From Nitrospira sp. (GTDB lineage Bacteria > Nitrospirota > Nitrospiria > Nitrospirales > Nitrospiraceae): 64,000 bases of DNA. A program made the position numbers and the translations under genes. The notes beneath the pieces are model-generated. The model ran no database searches. It saw only the letters and a list, made by a program, of their open reading frames with translations, and was not told the origin of the DNA. The stretch covers positions 434,001 through 498,000 of the forward strand of contig CP126122.1 in the NCBI GenBank assembly GCA_030123565.1. The letters run 5' to 3'. Positions 19,957-26,868 of this stretch are shown piece after piece (the stretch's first letter is position 1; each line of letters starts with the position of its first letter).

Positions 19957-20265
19957 ATGCTTACCGTCAAAGAGCTGTCGGCTTGGCTCAACATCAAGCC
20001 GTCCACACTCTACCTCTGGGCCTCACAGAACAAGATTCCTTGCCGTCGTATTCACGGCCTCGTCCGCTTTGAACCTGAGGCCATCCAGGCCTGGTTGATG
20101 AGCTTTGAGGCCAGTCCCAGCAAGCCGTTCCCGTTGCCGACTCACGACGAGTCCTGCGAGCTTGACCAGCTCATTGAAGCGGCGAAATCTGAGGTCTATA
20201 CTCGCGGCGGGGAAACCATCACACCGAGCCCACGCACGAAGGAGGAGCAGCATGGGGCTCGTTAA
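19957..20265 (+). CDS. Excisionase-like helix-turn-helix protein
   Basis: ATG 19957 gives M-L-T-V-K-E-L-S-A-W-L-N-I-K-P-S-T-L-Y-L-W, the start of a MerR-type winged HTH used by excisionases and AlpA-like regulators; an upstream GTG at 19945 is also possible. The recognition helix is followed by I-P-C-R-R-I-H-G-L-V-R-F-E-P-E-A-I, the typical wing. The C-terminal 50 residues are probably flexible. It overlaps the integrase start by 14 bases, consistent with control of excision. Confidence 0.78.
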   Translation: MLTVKELSAWLNIKPSTLYLWASQNKIPCRRIHGLVRFEPEAIQAWLMSFEASPSKPFPLPTHDESCELDQLIEAAKSEVYTRGGETITPSPRTKEEQHGAR

Positions 20266-21322
20266 ACGGAACAATACATGGTGGATGTCGTTTACGTTTC
20301 AAGGGCGGCAAGTGCGGCGATCGACAGAAACCTCGGACAAGAAGTTGGCCGAAGCCATCCTCAGCAAAGTCAGAGTGCAGATCGTCGAGGGAAAGTACTT
20401 TGACAAGCCGAAAGAGCAAGCCAGGACATTCCGAGAGTTGATGGATCGTTATTTGCGCGAGCATGCCAGCCGACGGTCGCACTACCGTCGATATGTGAAC
20501 ATGGTCACGAATCTTACCGCGCATTTTGGGAATCCCAAGTTGGAGCAAGTGACGCCAAAAACGATCGTGGCATTTAAGAATAAACGGTATGCGGATGGGG
20601 TGAGACCCGCCACGATCAATCGCGAGTTGGCTCTCATGAAGAAGGCATTCAATTTGGCTTGTCGCGAATGGGAATGGGCCACGGACAATCCGGTGTGCCG
20701 GGTGTCCATGGAACGAGAGAACAATACGCGGGATCGATGGCTTTCGTGTGAGGAGGAACGACGCCTCCTTGCGTCTTCAGCACCGTGGTTACAGGTAGTG
20801 ATCGTGTTCGCGATCCATACCGGGATGCGATGTGGGGAAATTCTCAATCTCACATGGGCCGGTGTGGACCTCAATCGACGAACCGCCACGGTGTTCAAAT
20901 CGAAGAACGGGGAGCGGCGGACGATTCCTCTCAGTCATACGCTGGTGCAGGCCCTTCAGAACAAAGCCAGTGGCCGGATCATGGGTTCGGAGCTAGTGTT
21001 TAGGAGCGCGGCAAGCACACCCCTGGATGCTCCCAACCTACGACGGAGTTTCCGATTGGCGCTGAGGCACGCACAGGTGTCGGATTTCCGGTTCCATGAC
21101 CTGCGCCATACTTGTGCAACCCGCATGGTGCAGGCCGGTGTGGACTTATACAAGGTCCAGCGTATTCTTGGGCATAAGTCGCCGATGATGACGCAGCGGT
21201 ATGCGCATCATTATCCGGAAAGTTTGCGGGATGGGGTGGCGATTTTCGATGCGGGAAGGACGTTTAGCACAAATTTAGCACAATCGGGAATTCGGCCAGA
21301 GCAGGTTTCGCTAAGTTGTTGA
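20252..21322 (+). CDS. int: Tyrosine site-specific integrase
   Basis: It has 356 residues, starting at ATG 20252 behind AAGGAGGAG. The N-terminal arm and SAM-like core-binding domain span residues 1-155. The catalytic domain has H-T-G-M-R-C-G-E-I-L (Arg), H-D-L-R-H-T-C-A-T (HxxR), L-G-H-K-S and Q-R-Y (tyrosine nucleophile). It recombines the attachment core in the tRNA-Arg gene. The stop lies three bases from the right repeat. The 3' end contains TTTAGCACAAATTTAGCACA, which also ends both left repeats. Confidence 0.95.
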   Translation: MGLVKRNNTWWMSFTFQGRQVRRSTETSDKKLAEAILSKVRVQIVEGKYFDKPKEQARTFRELMDRYLREHASRRSHYRRYVNMVTNLTAHFGNPKLEQVTPKTIVAFKNKRYADGVRPATINRELALMKKAFNLACREWEWATDNPVCRVSMERENNTRDRWLSCEEERRLLASSAPWLQVVIVFAIHTGMRCGEILNLTWAGVDLNRRTATVFKSKNGERRTIPLSHTLVQALQNKASGRIMGSELVFRSAASTPLDAPNLRRSFRLALRHAQVSDFRFHDLRHTCATRMVQAGVDLYKVQRILGHKSPMMTQRYAHHYPESLRDGVAIFDAGRTFSTNLAQSGIRPEQVSLSC

Positions 21323-21324
21323 AA

Positions 21325-21372
21325 AATTGGTGCCCCCGACACGAATTGAACGTGCGACCCGCGGTTTAGGAA
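21325..21372 (-). repeat. attR: Right attachment site within tRNA-Arg
   Basis: It is the same 48 bp as at 7341-7388 with two differences, and forms the 3' part of the intact tRNA gene. Confidence 0.9.
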
Positions 21373-21404
21373 ACCGCTGCTCTATCCAACTGAGCTACGG
21401 GGGC
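21328..21404 (-). tRNA. tRNA-Arg (anticodon CCT)
   Basis: It is 77 nt including an encoded CCA. The acceptor arm GCCCCCG pairs with CGGGGGC, the D arm is GCTC/GAGC, the anticodon stem GCGGT/ACCGC carries the loop TTCCTAA, and the T arm has TTCAATT. The anticodon CCT decodes AGG. The 3' half doubles as the island attachment site and still gives a full-length tRNA. Confidence 0.95.
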
Positions 21405-21424
21405 ATTCACAAGTTTTCAATACC

Positions 21425-21640
21425 TTACACGACTGCTGCCGATCCCTCAAGCGCCGAATGCGGCTGACCGTGACAAAATCGTGACAGCCGCCCGGCCCCC
21501 CGCCGATTCAGCACCTCGATCCCCTGTCGCAGCGATTCCGTGCAATCGCGCGCGTAACGTGGTGTCATCTTCGGGTCCTGATGCCCCACCAAGCGTTGGA
21601 CCGTGTTGAGATCCACCTGAGCCGCACCACAAATGTAAGC
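21425..21640 (-). pseudogene. Tyrosine integrase C-terminal relic
   Basis: About 70 codons read V-D-L-N-T-V-Q-R-L-V-G-H-Q-D-P-K-M-T-P-R-Y-A, the last conserved block (LGH and Y) of a second integrase. It points the opposite way to the intact one and has no N-terminal part. It lies 20 bases past the tRNA, so an earlier element used the same tRNA from the other side and was lost. Confidence 0.8.
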
Positions 21641-21921
21641 TAAACGGGACCTGGGAGATTGGCCTGCGCGTCATGGATTTGAGCCGCCCGTGCGGTGTGG
21701 CGAATCTCGCAGAACTCACGTGGGTTCCCGTAGGGCGGGAGAATCTCCCCTTCAATTATTCGATTCTGAGCAATTTCGACCAGACTACCCAGAATCGGAA
21801 CAGATAGCATACGACGCATTCGAGGATGAAACAGAAGCTCGAAGGCACCTTCGGTGCGCAGGAGGATTAGGTGGGCTACTCTACCGTAGACAAAGATGGT
21901 GGTGATGGAGGCAGAGCGGCG

Positions 21922-22434
21922 ATGGACAAGGCAACGAAGGGCGGAGAGCGGGGCTCCGTAAGCCGCTGGTCGGTCTTCGATCGCGCCGTCAACGGGCCGA
22001 CGATCGGTCTGATGGAAACACTCGACGGCTGGGGCTACATCACGACCGGCTTCAGTTTCCTGATCATCGGCATGGTGGTCTTCCTTCATGCCTGGTACGG
22101 CTTCGCCATGACGGTGGGGGCCAAGGCGATTCCAGCGGTTCTGGCGCTGGTGCATGATCTCTTGCTGGTGATCATCCTGTTGGAGTTGTTTCGCACCATC
22201 ATTAATTTCCTCAAGACGAAGGTCATCACCCTGGAACCGTTCCTCTATATCTGCGTCATCGCGTCGACCAGGCGCATTCTCACAACGGGCGCCCAAATCG
22301 CCTACATGGAAGAGTTGACCGATCAGGTGTTCAATCGATACCTCCTCGATCTGGGGGCGAATGTGCTGGTGATCGTGGCCTTGGTTGTGGCGGTGTATCT
22401 CGCACGCCGGGCATCTCAGCCGGCTGTCGGCTGA
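21922..22434 (+). CDS. PsiE-family membrane protein
   Basis: It has 170 residues from ATG 21922 (GGAGG nine bases upstream); an in-frame start at 21871 lacks such a site. Four membrane spans are visible. The stretch D-L-L-L-V-I-I-L-L-E-L-F-R-T-I, then K-V-I-T-L-E-P-F-L-Y-I, then A-S-T-R-R-I-L-T is the signature of the phosphate-starvation-inducible E family. The function of the family is unclear. It stands between the integrase relic and the nuoI relic. Confidence 0.78.
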   Translation: MDKATKGGERGSVSRWSVFDRAVNGPTIGLMETLDGWGYITTGFSFLIIGMVVFLHAWYGFAMTVGAKAIPAVLALVHDLLLVIILLELFRTIINFLKTKVITLEPFLYICVIASTRRILTTGAQIAYMEELTDQVFNRYLLDLGANVLVIVALVVAVYLARRASQPAVG

Positions 22435-22511
22435 GTAAACGGCATTCACAGGAGGCTCTCCTTCGCATTCACGGCCAAGGAGGGATCGGTCAGGTTGCAG
22501 GAAGGATTCTC

Positions 22512-22909
22512 ATGAGATTTTGTGAGGTGCTCGATGGACTCAAGGCCTGGATCAAGCTGATCACTTTCTATGAGATCGCGGTGGGAATGAAGACGACCCT
22601 CGGCCATCTCATCCACTACAAACCGATCACCCTTACAGTATCCGCATGAAAAACGGCTTCTCCCCGACAACTATCGAGGGATGCTGGCCTTGCTGCGTTA
22701 CGACGACGGCACCGACAAGTGTGGGGTGTGATCTCTGCGAAGCCGCCTGTCCGTCGCGTGTGATCACGGTGGTGAGCGCCGAAGTGCTCGATGAACCCAC
22801 CAAGCGATACGCGAAGGCCTATTCGATGGATATGACGCGGTGCGTGTTTTGTGGGCTGTGCCTGCAAGTCTGTCCGGTCGATGATCTCTCCCGTTCGAAA
22901 GATTCCTGA
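22512..22909 (+). pseudogene. NADH-quinone oxidoreductase subunit I (NuoI) relic
   Basis: It begins with E-I-A-V-G-M-K-T-T-L-G-H-L-I-H-Y-K-P-I-T-L, the NuoI membrane-anchor region. An extra A at CTTACAGTAT shifts the frame before the expected QYPHEKR. Two bases are missing at AAGTGTGGGGTGTG, where the first 4Fe-4S motif should read C-V-G-C-D-L-C-E-A-A-C-P. The second motif C-V-F-C-G-L-C-L-Q-V-C-P is intact, then the protein ends early. NuoI carries electrons between clusters N6a and N6b in complex I; this copy is dead. Confidence 0.85.
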
Positions 22910-22954
22910 GACTGATGTGGGGAGTGACGATCAGCCTCGGTCCTCCCGCTCAGC

Positions 22955-23137
22955 CTATTCCTCGCGAGGACGTTGCGGGCCTGCGACCATACCAGCCAGG
23001 TCCGGATCTTCCTGCCCGGACGATTGAGGCAGCACGGATGTTTCCGTCTTCCGCTGCAGACGACGGGTCTCTTTCTCCAGTCGTCGCTCCCGCTGGCTCT
23101 GTTCCCGGTGACGTTTTCGAGCTGTACTGTGGCTCAT
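22955..23137 (-). CDS. Small highly charged protein, 60 aa
   Basis: It starts at ATG 23137 with GGAGGGG five bases upstream. The first 35 residues form a lysine/arginine/glutamate-rich helix (R-K-R-H-R-E-Q-S-Q-R-E-R-R-L-E-K-E), possibly coiled coil or nucleic-acid binding. The tail is acidic and proline-rich. There is no signal or membrane span, and the function is unknown. It is followed upstream by another minus-strand gene at 23561. Confidence 0.6.
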   Translation of the reverse strand: MSHSTARKRHREQSQRERRLEKETRRLQRKTETSVLPQSSGQEDPDLAGMVAGPQRPREE

Positions 23138-23222
23138 GATCCCCTCCGTACGTGGCAAGCGGTGTGACCAGAGTGACGTTGACGGAACCGGAACGGTCGT
23201 GACAGGCCGAAGGGCTGACGCG

Positions 23223-23561
23223 CTACGCCGCCTTAATGAACCGATCTGCGGTAAGCACGCCATGCAGCTGTTCCGTGATCGAGCGGCGGTACGGCTCTTT
23301 CTGTCGGAGCATAATCACGAGACCGTCACCGTCGAGCAAGACACAGAGATCGTCTTCTGTGACGAGTTGCCGGGTCGAACCTCCGATGTTCAGGCGGTAT
23401 TGTGTTTTCCCGTCGGGATTCCGGTTCGGTCCGATGACGATCTCGGTGAGCCCGTCGATGATTCCATTATGCCCATCCAGACGGTGCCGGACCTTGGTTC
23501 CGTTTGGAATACGTACCCATCGCGATGCCGGCTGTGACTGACTCTGTTGGCCGTTGGTCAT
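23223..23561 (-). CDS. Conserved-looking SH3/KOW-like protein, 112 aa
   Basis: ATG 23561 is taken, with AAGGAG about 11 bases upstream; the longer reading to 23660 is arginine-poor and unlikely. After a glutamine/serine-rich lead, residues 15-80 read I-P-N-G-T-K-V-R-H-R-L-D-G-H-N-G-I-I-D-G-L, then N-P-D-G-K-T-Q-Y-R-L. This is a pattern of short strands like a KOW or SH3-like barrel. No enzyme motif is seen. It may bind nucleic acid or a partner protein; this is inference from fold pattern only. Confidence 0.6.
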   Translation of the reverse strand: MTNGQQSQSQPASRWVRIPNGTKVRHRLDGHNGIIDGLTEIVIGPNRNPDGKTQYRLNIGGSTRQLVTEDDLCVLLDGDGLVIMLRQKEPYRRSITEQLHGVLTADRFIKAA

Positions 23562-24076
23562 AGTGGTCGTCTCTCCTTGTGATTGTTCGCTTGTACGAAC
23601 CTTGTTGGCCTTCATCGTTCCGAGAAGACCAAGCGCGTGGTTCATCAGGGCGCGTTCCATCTCTACGGCACTTGTCTCTGAAGCAAACGAGCGGAATATC
23701 TCGGACGGAGGAAGAGCGGACGTTACAGAGTCGGCTGCATGGAGACACCGTTGGAACGGACAGGAACGCGAGGAATCGGAGCGTGCGGATGATTCGTGTC
23801 TTTATAGTGTAGCACATTCCGCTGCTCAGTGTAGACCATGCGTGGACAGTCCATGCTGTGCCGCTTCCGCGAGGGTAGTCAGTGAGGCCAACCAGAACAG
23901 CGTTCAGATGACGGAGATGGATTGAACGATCGGGGGGAGGTGAGGAGTTGTGCTCTGTCAGCCTTCCGGCAGGGAAAAGAATCGGCCGTTGAATGTGGGG
24001 CGCGGAGGCGAACCGTCAAGAATAATTATTGCCGTATAGATTCATGTCTTTACGGAGGGTACGCCTCTGCGAGACA
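23562..24076. other. No confident gene
   Basis: About 500 bases. The part next to 23561 should hold the promoter of the minus-strand gene. Near 24017-24050 there is an AT-rich tract (AAGAATAATTATTG). No ORF with a start signal is seen. Confidence 0.45.
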
Positions 24077-24200
24077 TTGACACCAGGCCCTGCACCCTAT
24101 AGGGTGAAGACATGACGTACTAAGCCTCGCCGGCTTTCCCCTCTCGCACGCCTGTCTCTTCTCTCCTGCGTGTGCGAGTCCCAAGTCTTCGCCGCTTCGA
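24077..24200 (+). ncRNA. Candidate small RNA or leader, copy 1
   Basis: TTGACA (24077) and TAGGGT (24100) are spaced by 17 bases, followed at the expected start point by ATGACGTACTAA and then a stem CTCGCACGC/GCGTGTGCGAG (24142-24178) with a CU-rich loop that includes CTCTCCTG. The same order and much of the sequence recurs at 49857. The conserved CTTCGCCGCTTCGACG follows the stem. The loop could pair with Shine-Dalgarno sequences. It precedes a 28-residue membrane-protein gene. No transcript evidence is available. Confidence 0.5.
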
Positions 24201-24321
24201 CGCCACAGAACGACAGATCAGCGAAGTGAGTCCCGTAGCGATTGGTCCATGGGCCATGCGATCGGCCGATTCCAGACGAGCCTTGTGCTCGCGGCACGAT
24301 TCGTACAGAAGGAGGTACGTC

Positions 24322-24408
24322 ATGTATCAGATTTGGACGCTTGTCGGGTTGACGGTCTTCATGTGGGGCGCTGCCGTGTGGGCAACCTACGCTGAGGATA
24401 ACCGGTAG
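24322..24408 (+). CDS. Tiny membrane protein, 28 aa
   Basis: It starts at ATG 24322 with GAAGGAGG seven bases upstream and ends TAG 24408. The product is one membrane helix (I-W-T-L-V-G-L-T-V-F-M-W-G-A-A-V-W-A-T-Y) with a short charged tail, A-E-D-N-R. Such peptides often serve as small subunits of membrane complexes. No partner gene is adjacent. It follows the candidate small RNA or leader at 24077. Confidence 0.6.
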   Translation: MYQIWTLVGLTVFMWGAAVWATYAEDNR

Positions 24409-24483
24409 TTTGACGATCCGAATCACCCATGACAATCAGCTCGCAGTTCGGTTTGGCCGGTGAGCTGATTGTAGGGGAAGGGA

Positions 24484-24624
24484 ATGATGACGATGCAGAC
24501 GTTTTTTATCTGGGCCTCGCACAATCTTCTCACCGCCGCCGCGATCTGCTTCGGTGGGGCCACCCTCATTGTCATGCTGTATACCTATGTGCATGACTAC
24601 GTGCTGTTGACGAAGCGTAATTAG
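24484..24624 (+). CDS. Small membrane protein, 46 aa
   Basis: It starts at ATG 24484 (or the next codon) after GGGGAAGGGA. There is a single membrane span from about residue 12 to 34 (L-L-T-A-A-A-I-C-F-G-G-A-T-L-I-V-M-L-Y) flanked by aromatic residues, with a basic end K-R-N inside. It follows the 28-residue gene by 75 bases and is probably in one transcript with it. Unknown function. Confidence 0.55.
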   Translation: MMTMQTFFIWASHNLLTAAAICFGGATLIVMLYTYVHDYVLLTKRN

Positions 24625-24682
24625 CCGGCCTGCGTGACGAGCCTATTCAAGGATGCGACCATCGATCGATGTCCGCGCCGCA

Positions 24683-24723
24683 CCATAAGGTAGGGTGCTC
24701 GATGCACCCTACCTGCCTTATGG
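24683..24723. terminator. Imperfect palindrome, possible terminator
   Basis: AGGTAGGGTGC and GCACCCTACCT are separated by TCGAT, and flanked by CCATA and TTATGG, which extend the pairing after a small bulge. There is no T-run directly after it, so it may be a terminator of the two small membrane genes or an intergenic repeat. Confidence 0.45.
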
Positions 24724-24809
24724 TTGTTTCCTACGACTGATGCCTACCTCCGGTGATAGTGAAAGCCACGACTAACATCACAGAGATGGTCGGGTGAATT
24801 GTTCCAAAG

Positions 24810-24854
24810 TGAGCTATATTGACCAGCTTTCCTGATGTCCTTCCAATATATATA
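24810..24854 (+). promoter_or_regulatory. Dispersed promoter element, copy A
   Basis: TGAGCTATATTGACCA with ATATATA 38 bases from its start. It is preceded by GAATTGTTCCAAAG, as in other copies. It lies about 290 bases before the secreted-protein gene at 25147. Confidence 0.6.
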
Positions 24855-25146
24855 GGCTACGTGGCCTTCCCTTTTTGGCTCGGTTACGACTGACGTTCCT
24901 GTTACGCTGACTGCTCTCTCCGACGGATCGTGCCGCTTGGTGCTCACGGCACGTGGGATCCCAGGGTCTTCGCGACTCCTACGCCAGGTTCTTGTTTGAA
25001 GCCCGCATTCAACCGGTGACATGGAAAGATGACCGTCTTTTGTCCTGGGAGATGATCGTCCGACAGGGAGACTCTTCGGTATTGTGCCGGAAGAATCGTC
25101 CCGGTAGAGCCAGGGCATCCGGTTCCGATGGAGAGGAGTGCATACC

Positions 25147-25476
25147 ATGACGAACAAGGCAATGCTTCTTATGGCGCTGATGCTGTTTGGATCGGCCGCG
25201 TCGGCCGCGGCAAATCCGGCGATGCTCCCCAAACACCCCGGGTATCCGTCGAGCGGAGACTTTGCCAACGATACGGGGCAGAACAATCTGACGCACGAGC
25301 AATCATTGCTGGGCGCGGCAGATGCAGGCAGTGCGCAATTCCAGCAGCAGCTGGTGGACCCGAACAATGCCAGGCTGGTGAAACCGCAAGGCGCGGGTCG
25401 GCTTCCAATCGTCGATGGGCCGAATATTCTCATTGAGCCGCCCGTAAAAGAAGGCACTCGGATGCCGAGTAAGTAA
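25147..25476 (+). CDS. Secreted small protein, 109 aa
   Basis: ATG 25147 has GAGAGGAG eight bases upstream. The signal peptide is M-L-L-M-A-L-M-L-F-G-S-A-A-S-A with a cleavage site near residue 19. The mature part is asparagine-, glutamine- and proline-rich (G-Q-N-N-L-T-H-E-Q-S; A-Q-F-Q-Q-Q-L-V-D-P) and probably extended. No known domain. It lies downstream of promoter element copy A. Confidence 0.6.
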   Translation: MTNKAMLLMALMLFGSAASAAANPAMLPKHPGYPSSGDFANDTGQNNLTHEQSLLGAADAGSAQFQQQLVDPNNARLVKPQGAGRLPIVDGPNILIEPPVKEGTRMPSK

Positions 25477-25559
25477 GGCTTTTGCCTGTTCGGCGGGGGC
25501 AGCGGAGAGGCCGTCCTCCGCCGAACAGGGCACTCTGTGAAGGTCAAGGGAGGAACGCG

Positions 25560-25850
25560 ATGCACTGTCGTCGATGTGATGGCTTGATTGTGATGGAAGC
25601 GTATCCGAGCGGCGCCATGAATGAGGGTCTGTCCGGAGTGGGCCGCATGCGCTGTGTCAACTGTGGAGCCACGGTCGATTGGGGGATGCTCAGAAATCGG
25701 ATCGCCCAGCGAGGCCGAACGGTTCCTCTTGCGGCGATGAACGGACGGGAACTGCGCCGACGGTATCCGGTGCCGTCTCAGCACATGGCGGAAGAAGACC
25801 GGCAGCCTGCTCTGGAAGATGCGACCGTGAGTGCCAGGCGCGAACAATGA
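25560..25850 (+). CDS. Small double-CXXC protein, 96 aa
   Basis: ATG 25560 follows AGGGAGG. C-R-R-C-D-G-L-I-V-M-E near the start and M-R-C-V-N-C-G-A-T-V-D about 30 residues later form a four-cysteine zinc-ribbon-like site. The same plan recurs at 26589, 33977 and 50263. The C-terminal half is arginine-rich and probably flexible. Zinc binding is inferred from the spacing; no catalytic residues are seen. Confidence 0.72.
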   Translation: MHCRRCDGLIVMEAYPSGAMNEGLSGVGRMRCVNCGATVDWGMLRNRIAQRGRTVPLAAMNGRELRRRYPVPSQHMAEEDRQPALEDATVSARREQ

Positions 25851-25957
25851 GCGCGTCACGATCAGCATCTGATAGGCGTCTCCGCTCCGGCTCGCGGATA
25901 GATACGAGACAATTGTCACAAGCGGCCGACCTGCGGCCAGGAAGAAAGGATGTCACC

Positions 25958-26269
25958 ATGCGAATGGACCATCGTGTTCGCTCAAGGTTCGCGGGTAGGC
26001 TCGGCGCGGTCGCAGAGGGAGAAGTAGTCGAAGCAGTGGCCAAGGATGCCGGTGAAGCTCCGGTGAGAAGCACTCGTGATCGGCTCGTGGATATCAATAC
26101 CGCCCCGGCTGATCGATTGAAATCGCTGACCGGGATCGGCGTCTGTTACGCGAAAAAGATCGTGGCTGGGCGGCCTTACGACAGCGCGGATGAGCTGCGG
26201 ACGAGGGGTATTCTGCCGCAACACATCTATGCCAGGCTTACGGATCGGCTTGGGACGGGGCAGTCATGA
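25958..26269 (+). CDS. Helix-hairpin-helix protein (ComEA-like domain), 103 aa
   Basis: ATG 25958 follows AAAGGA. Residues 45-95 read V-D-I-N-T-A-P-A-D-R-L-K-S-L-T-G-I-G, then Y-A-K-K-I-V-A-G-R-P-Y, the two-hairpin DNA-binding module of ComEA and related proteins. The usual pattern is NINTA..LxxLPGIG..A..I...R. There is no signal peptide, so it is probably not a competence receptor but a cytoplasmic DNA- or protein-binding protein. The stop overlaps the next start (ATGA). Confidence 0.78.
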   Translation: MRMDHRVRSRFAGRLGAVAEGEVVEAVAKDAGEAPVRSTRDRLVDINTAPADRLKSLTGIGVCYAKKIVAGRPYDSADELRTRGILPQHIYARLTDRLGTGQS

Positions 26270-26538
26270 CGCAGACGGCACCGGACGGACCGCCCATCGT
26301 CATGCGCCTGTCGGCAGAGGGGGATGTGCCGGCAGCGCGTCTGCCTGTACCGCATCGGGCTCCGTTACGGCTGACGATCACGGCTGAAAAGATCGATCGT
26401 GTGCTGACCGAGATCCAGCAACAAGTCGAGTGCCTTGAGAGGGAGATGTTCAGCCTCCGTCTGGTGCGAGATCAGCTGGCGGTGATGGAACAGCGAGGGA
26501 AAGGGAGCTTCAGCCTGATTGACGTCTTCCCAGCATGA
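26266..26538 (+). CDS. Small coiled-coil protein, 90 aa
   Basis: The start overlaps the previous stop as ATGA, implying translational coupling. Residues 38-75 form a heptad-like helix (K-I-D-R-V-L-T-E-I-Q-Q-Q-V-E-C-L-E-R-E-M). A similar segment (V-L-T-E-M-Q-E-H-L-D-H-L-R-R) occurs in the gene at 52370, so the two may be related. No other motif is visible. Confidence 0.55.
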   Translation: MTQTAPDGPPIVMRLSAEGDVPAARLPVPHRAPLRLTITAEKIDRVLTEIQQQVECLEREMFSLRLVRDQLAVMEQRGKGSFSLIDVFPA

Positions 26539-26588
26539 CGTACGGCATGGGCACGCTGTGAAACCAACTCCGTCATGGAGGTTGAACG

Positions 26589-26777
26589 ATGAGATGCCCG
26601 CGCTGTTATAGTGGAATGGCGATGCTCAAGCTGAAGGATATCGTGAATGGCACGTCCCTGTATGGTTGGGTTTGCCGGCAGTGCGGGACGGTCATTGATT
26701 CCCTGATCGATACCCATCGTCAATGGCACCTCGAGCCGCGCGCAACCTGGGCCTATATGGCAAGGGCCTCCTGTTGA
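26589..26777 (+). CDS. Small double-CXXC protein, 62 aa
   Basis: ATG 26589 has GGAGG seven bases upstream. M-R-C-P-R-C-Y-S-G-M and, 25 residues later, W-V-C-R-Q-C-G-T-V-I-D-S form the same four-cysteine layout as the gene at 25560. It is the shortest family member in the window and lacks the long basic tail. It ends with an extra cysteine. Confidence 0.7.
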   Translation: MRCPRCYSGMAMLKLKDIVNGTSLYGWVCRQCGTVIDSLIDTHRQWHLEPRATWAYMARASC

Positions 26778-26868
26778 GGCGGAACCAGGGTGGGGCCGTG
26801 ACGGTCCCGCAGATCCTGTCCCCCAGCACTCATTGACCGTCTCATGGGGACAGGCGTACACTCGACAA

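Larger units (their letters stand above)
7341..21372. mobile_element. Genomic island integrated at tRNA-Arg(CCT)
   Basis: It is bounded by a 48-bp direct repeat with two mismatches (7341-7388 and 21325-21372), the right copy being the 3' part of an intact tRNA gene. A tyrosine integrase ends three bases before the right repeat, the usual arrangement for tRNA-integrated elements. Cargo includes an EamA transporter, a TIR operon, an anti-phage deaminase, a replication initiator and an HTH protein. The TIR-to-deaminase cargo appears richer in A+T than the flanks. There are no conjugation genes, so it is more likely a mobilisable or satellite-like element than a full ICE. Confidence 0.85.
24625..25146. 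other. Intergenic region with palindrome and promoter element
   Basis: It contains a long imperfect palindrome at 24683-24723 and one copy of the dispersed promoter element at 24810. No gene with a start signal is seen on either strand. Confidence 0.5.

Noticed and set aside
24112-24123. Three-codon ATG-stop reading in the small-RNA candidate (also 49892)
   Set aside because: Because the predicted transcription start falls on or near the ATG, it may just be the RNA's 5' end. It was not called as a gene.
24744-25919. Long minus-strand open frame (391 codons) across the secreted-protein gene
   Set aside because: Its sequence is arginine- and serine-rich with no family pattern, and it lies opposite genes with good ribosome binding sites. 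It is a GC-rich shadow frame.
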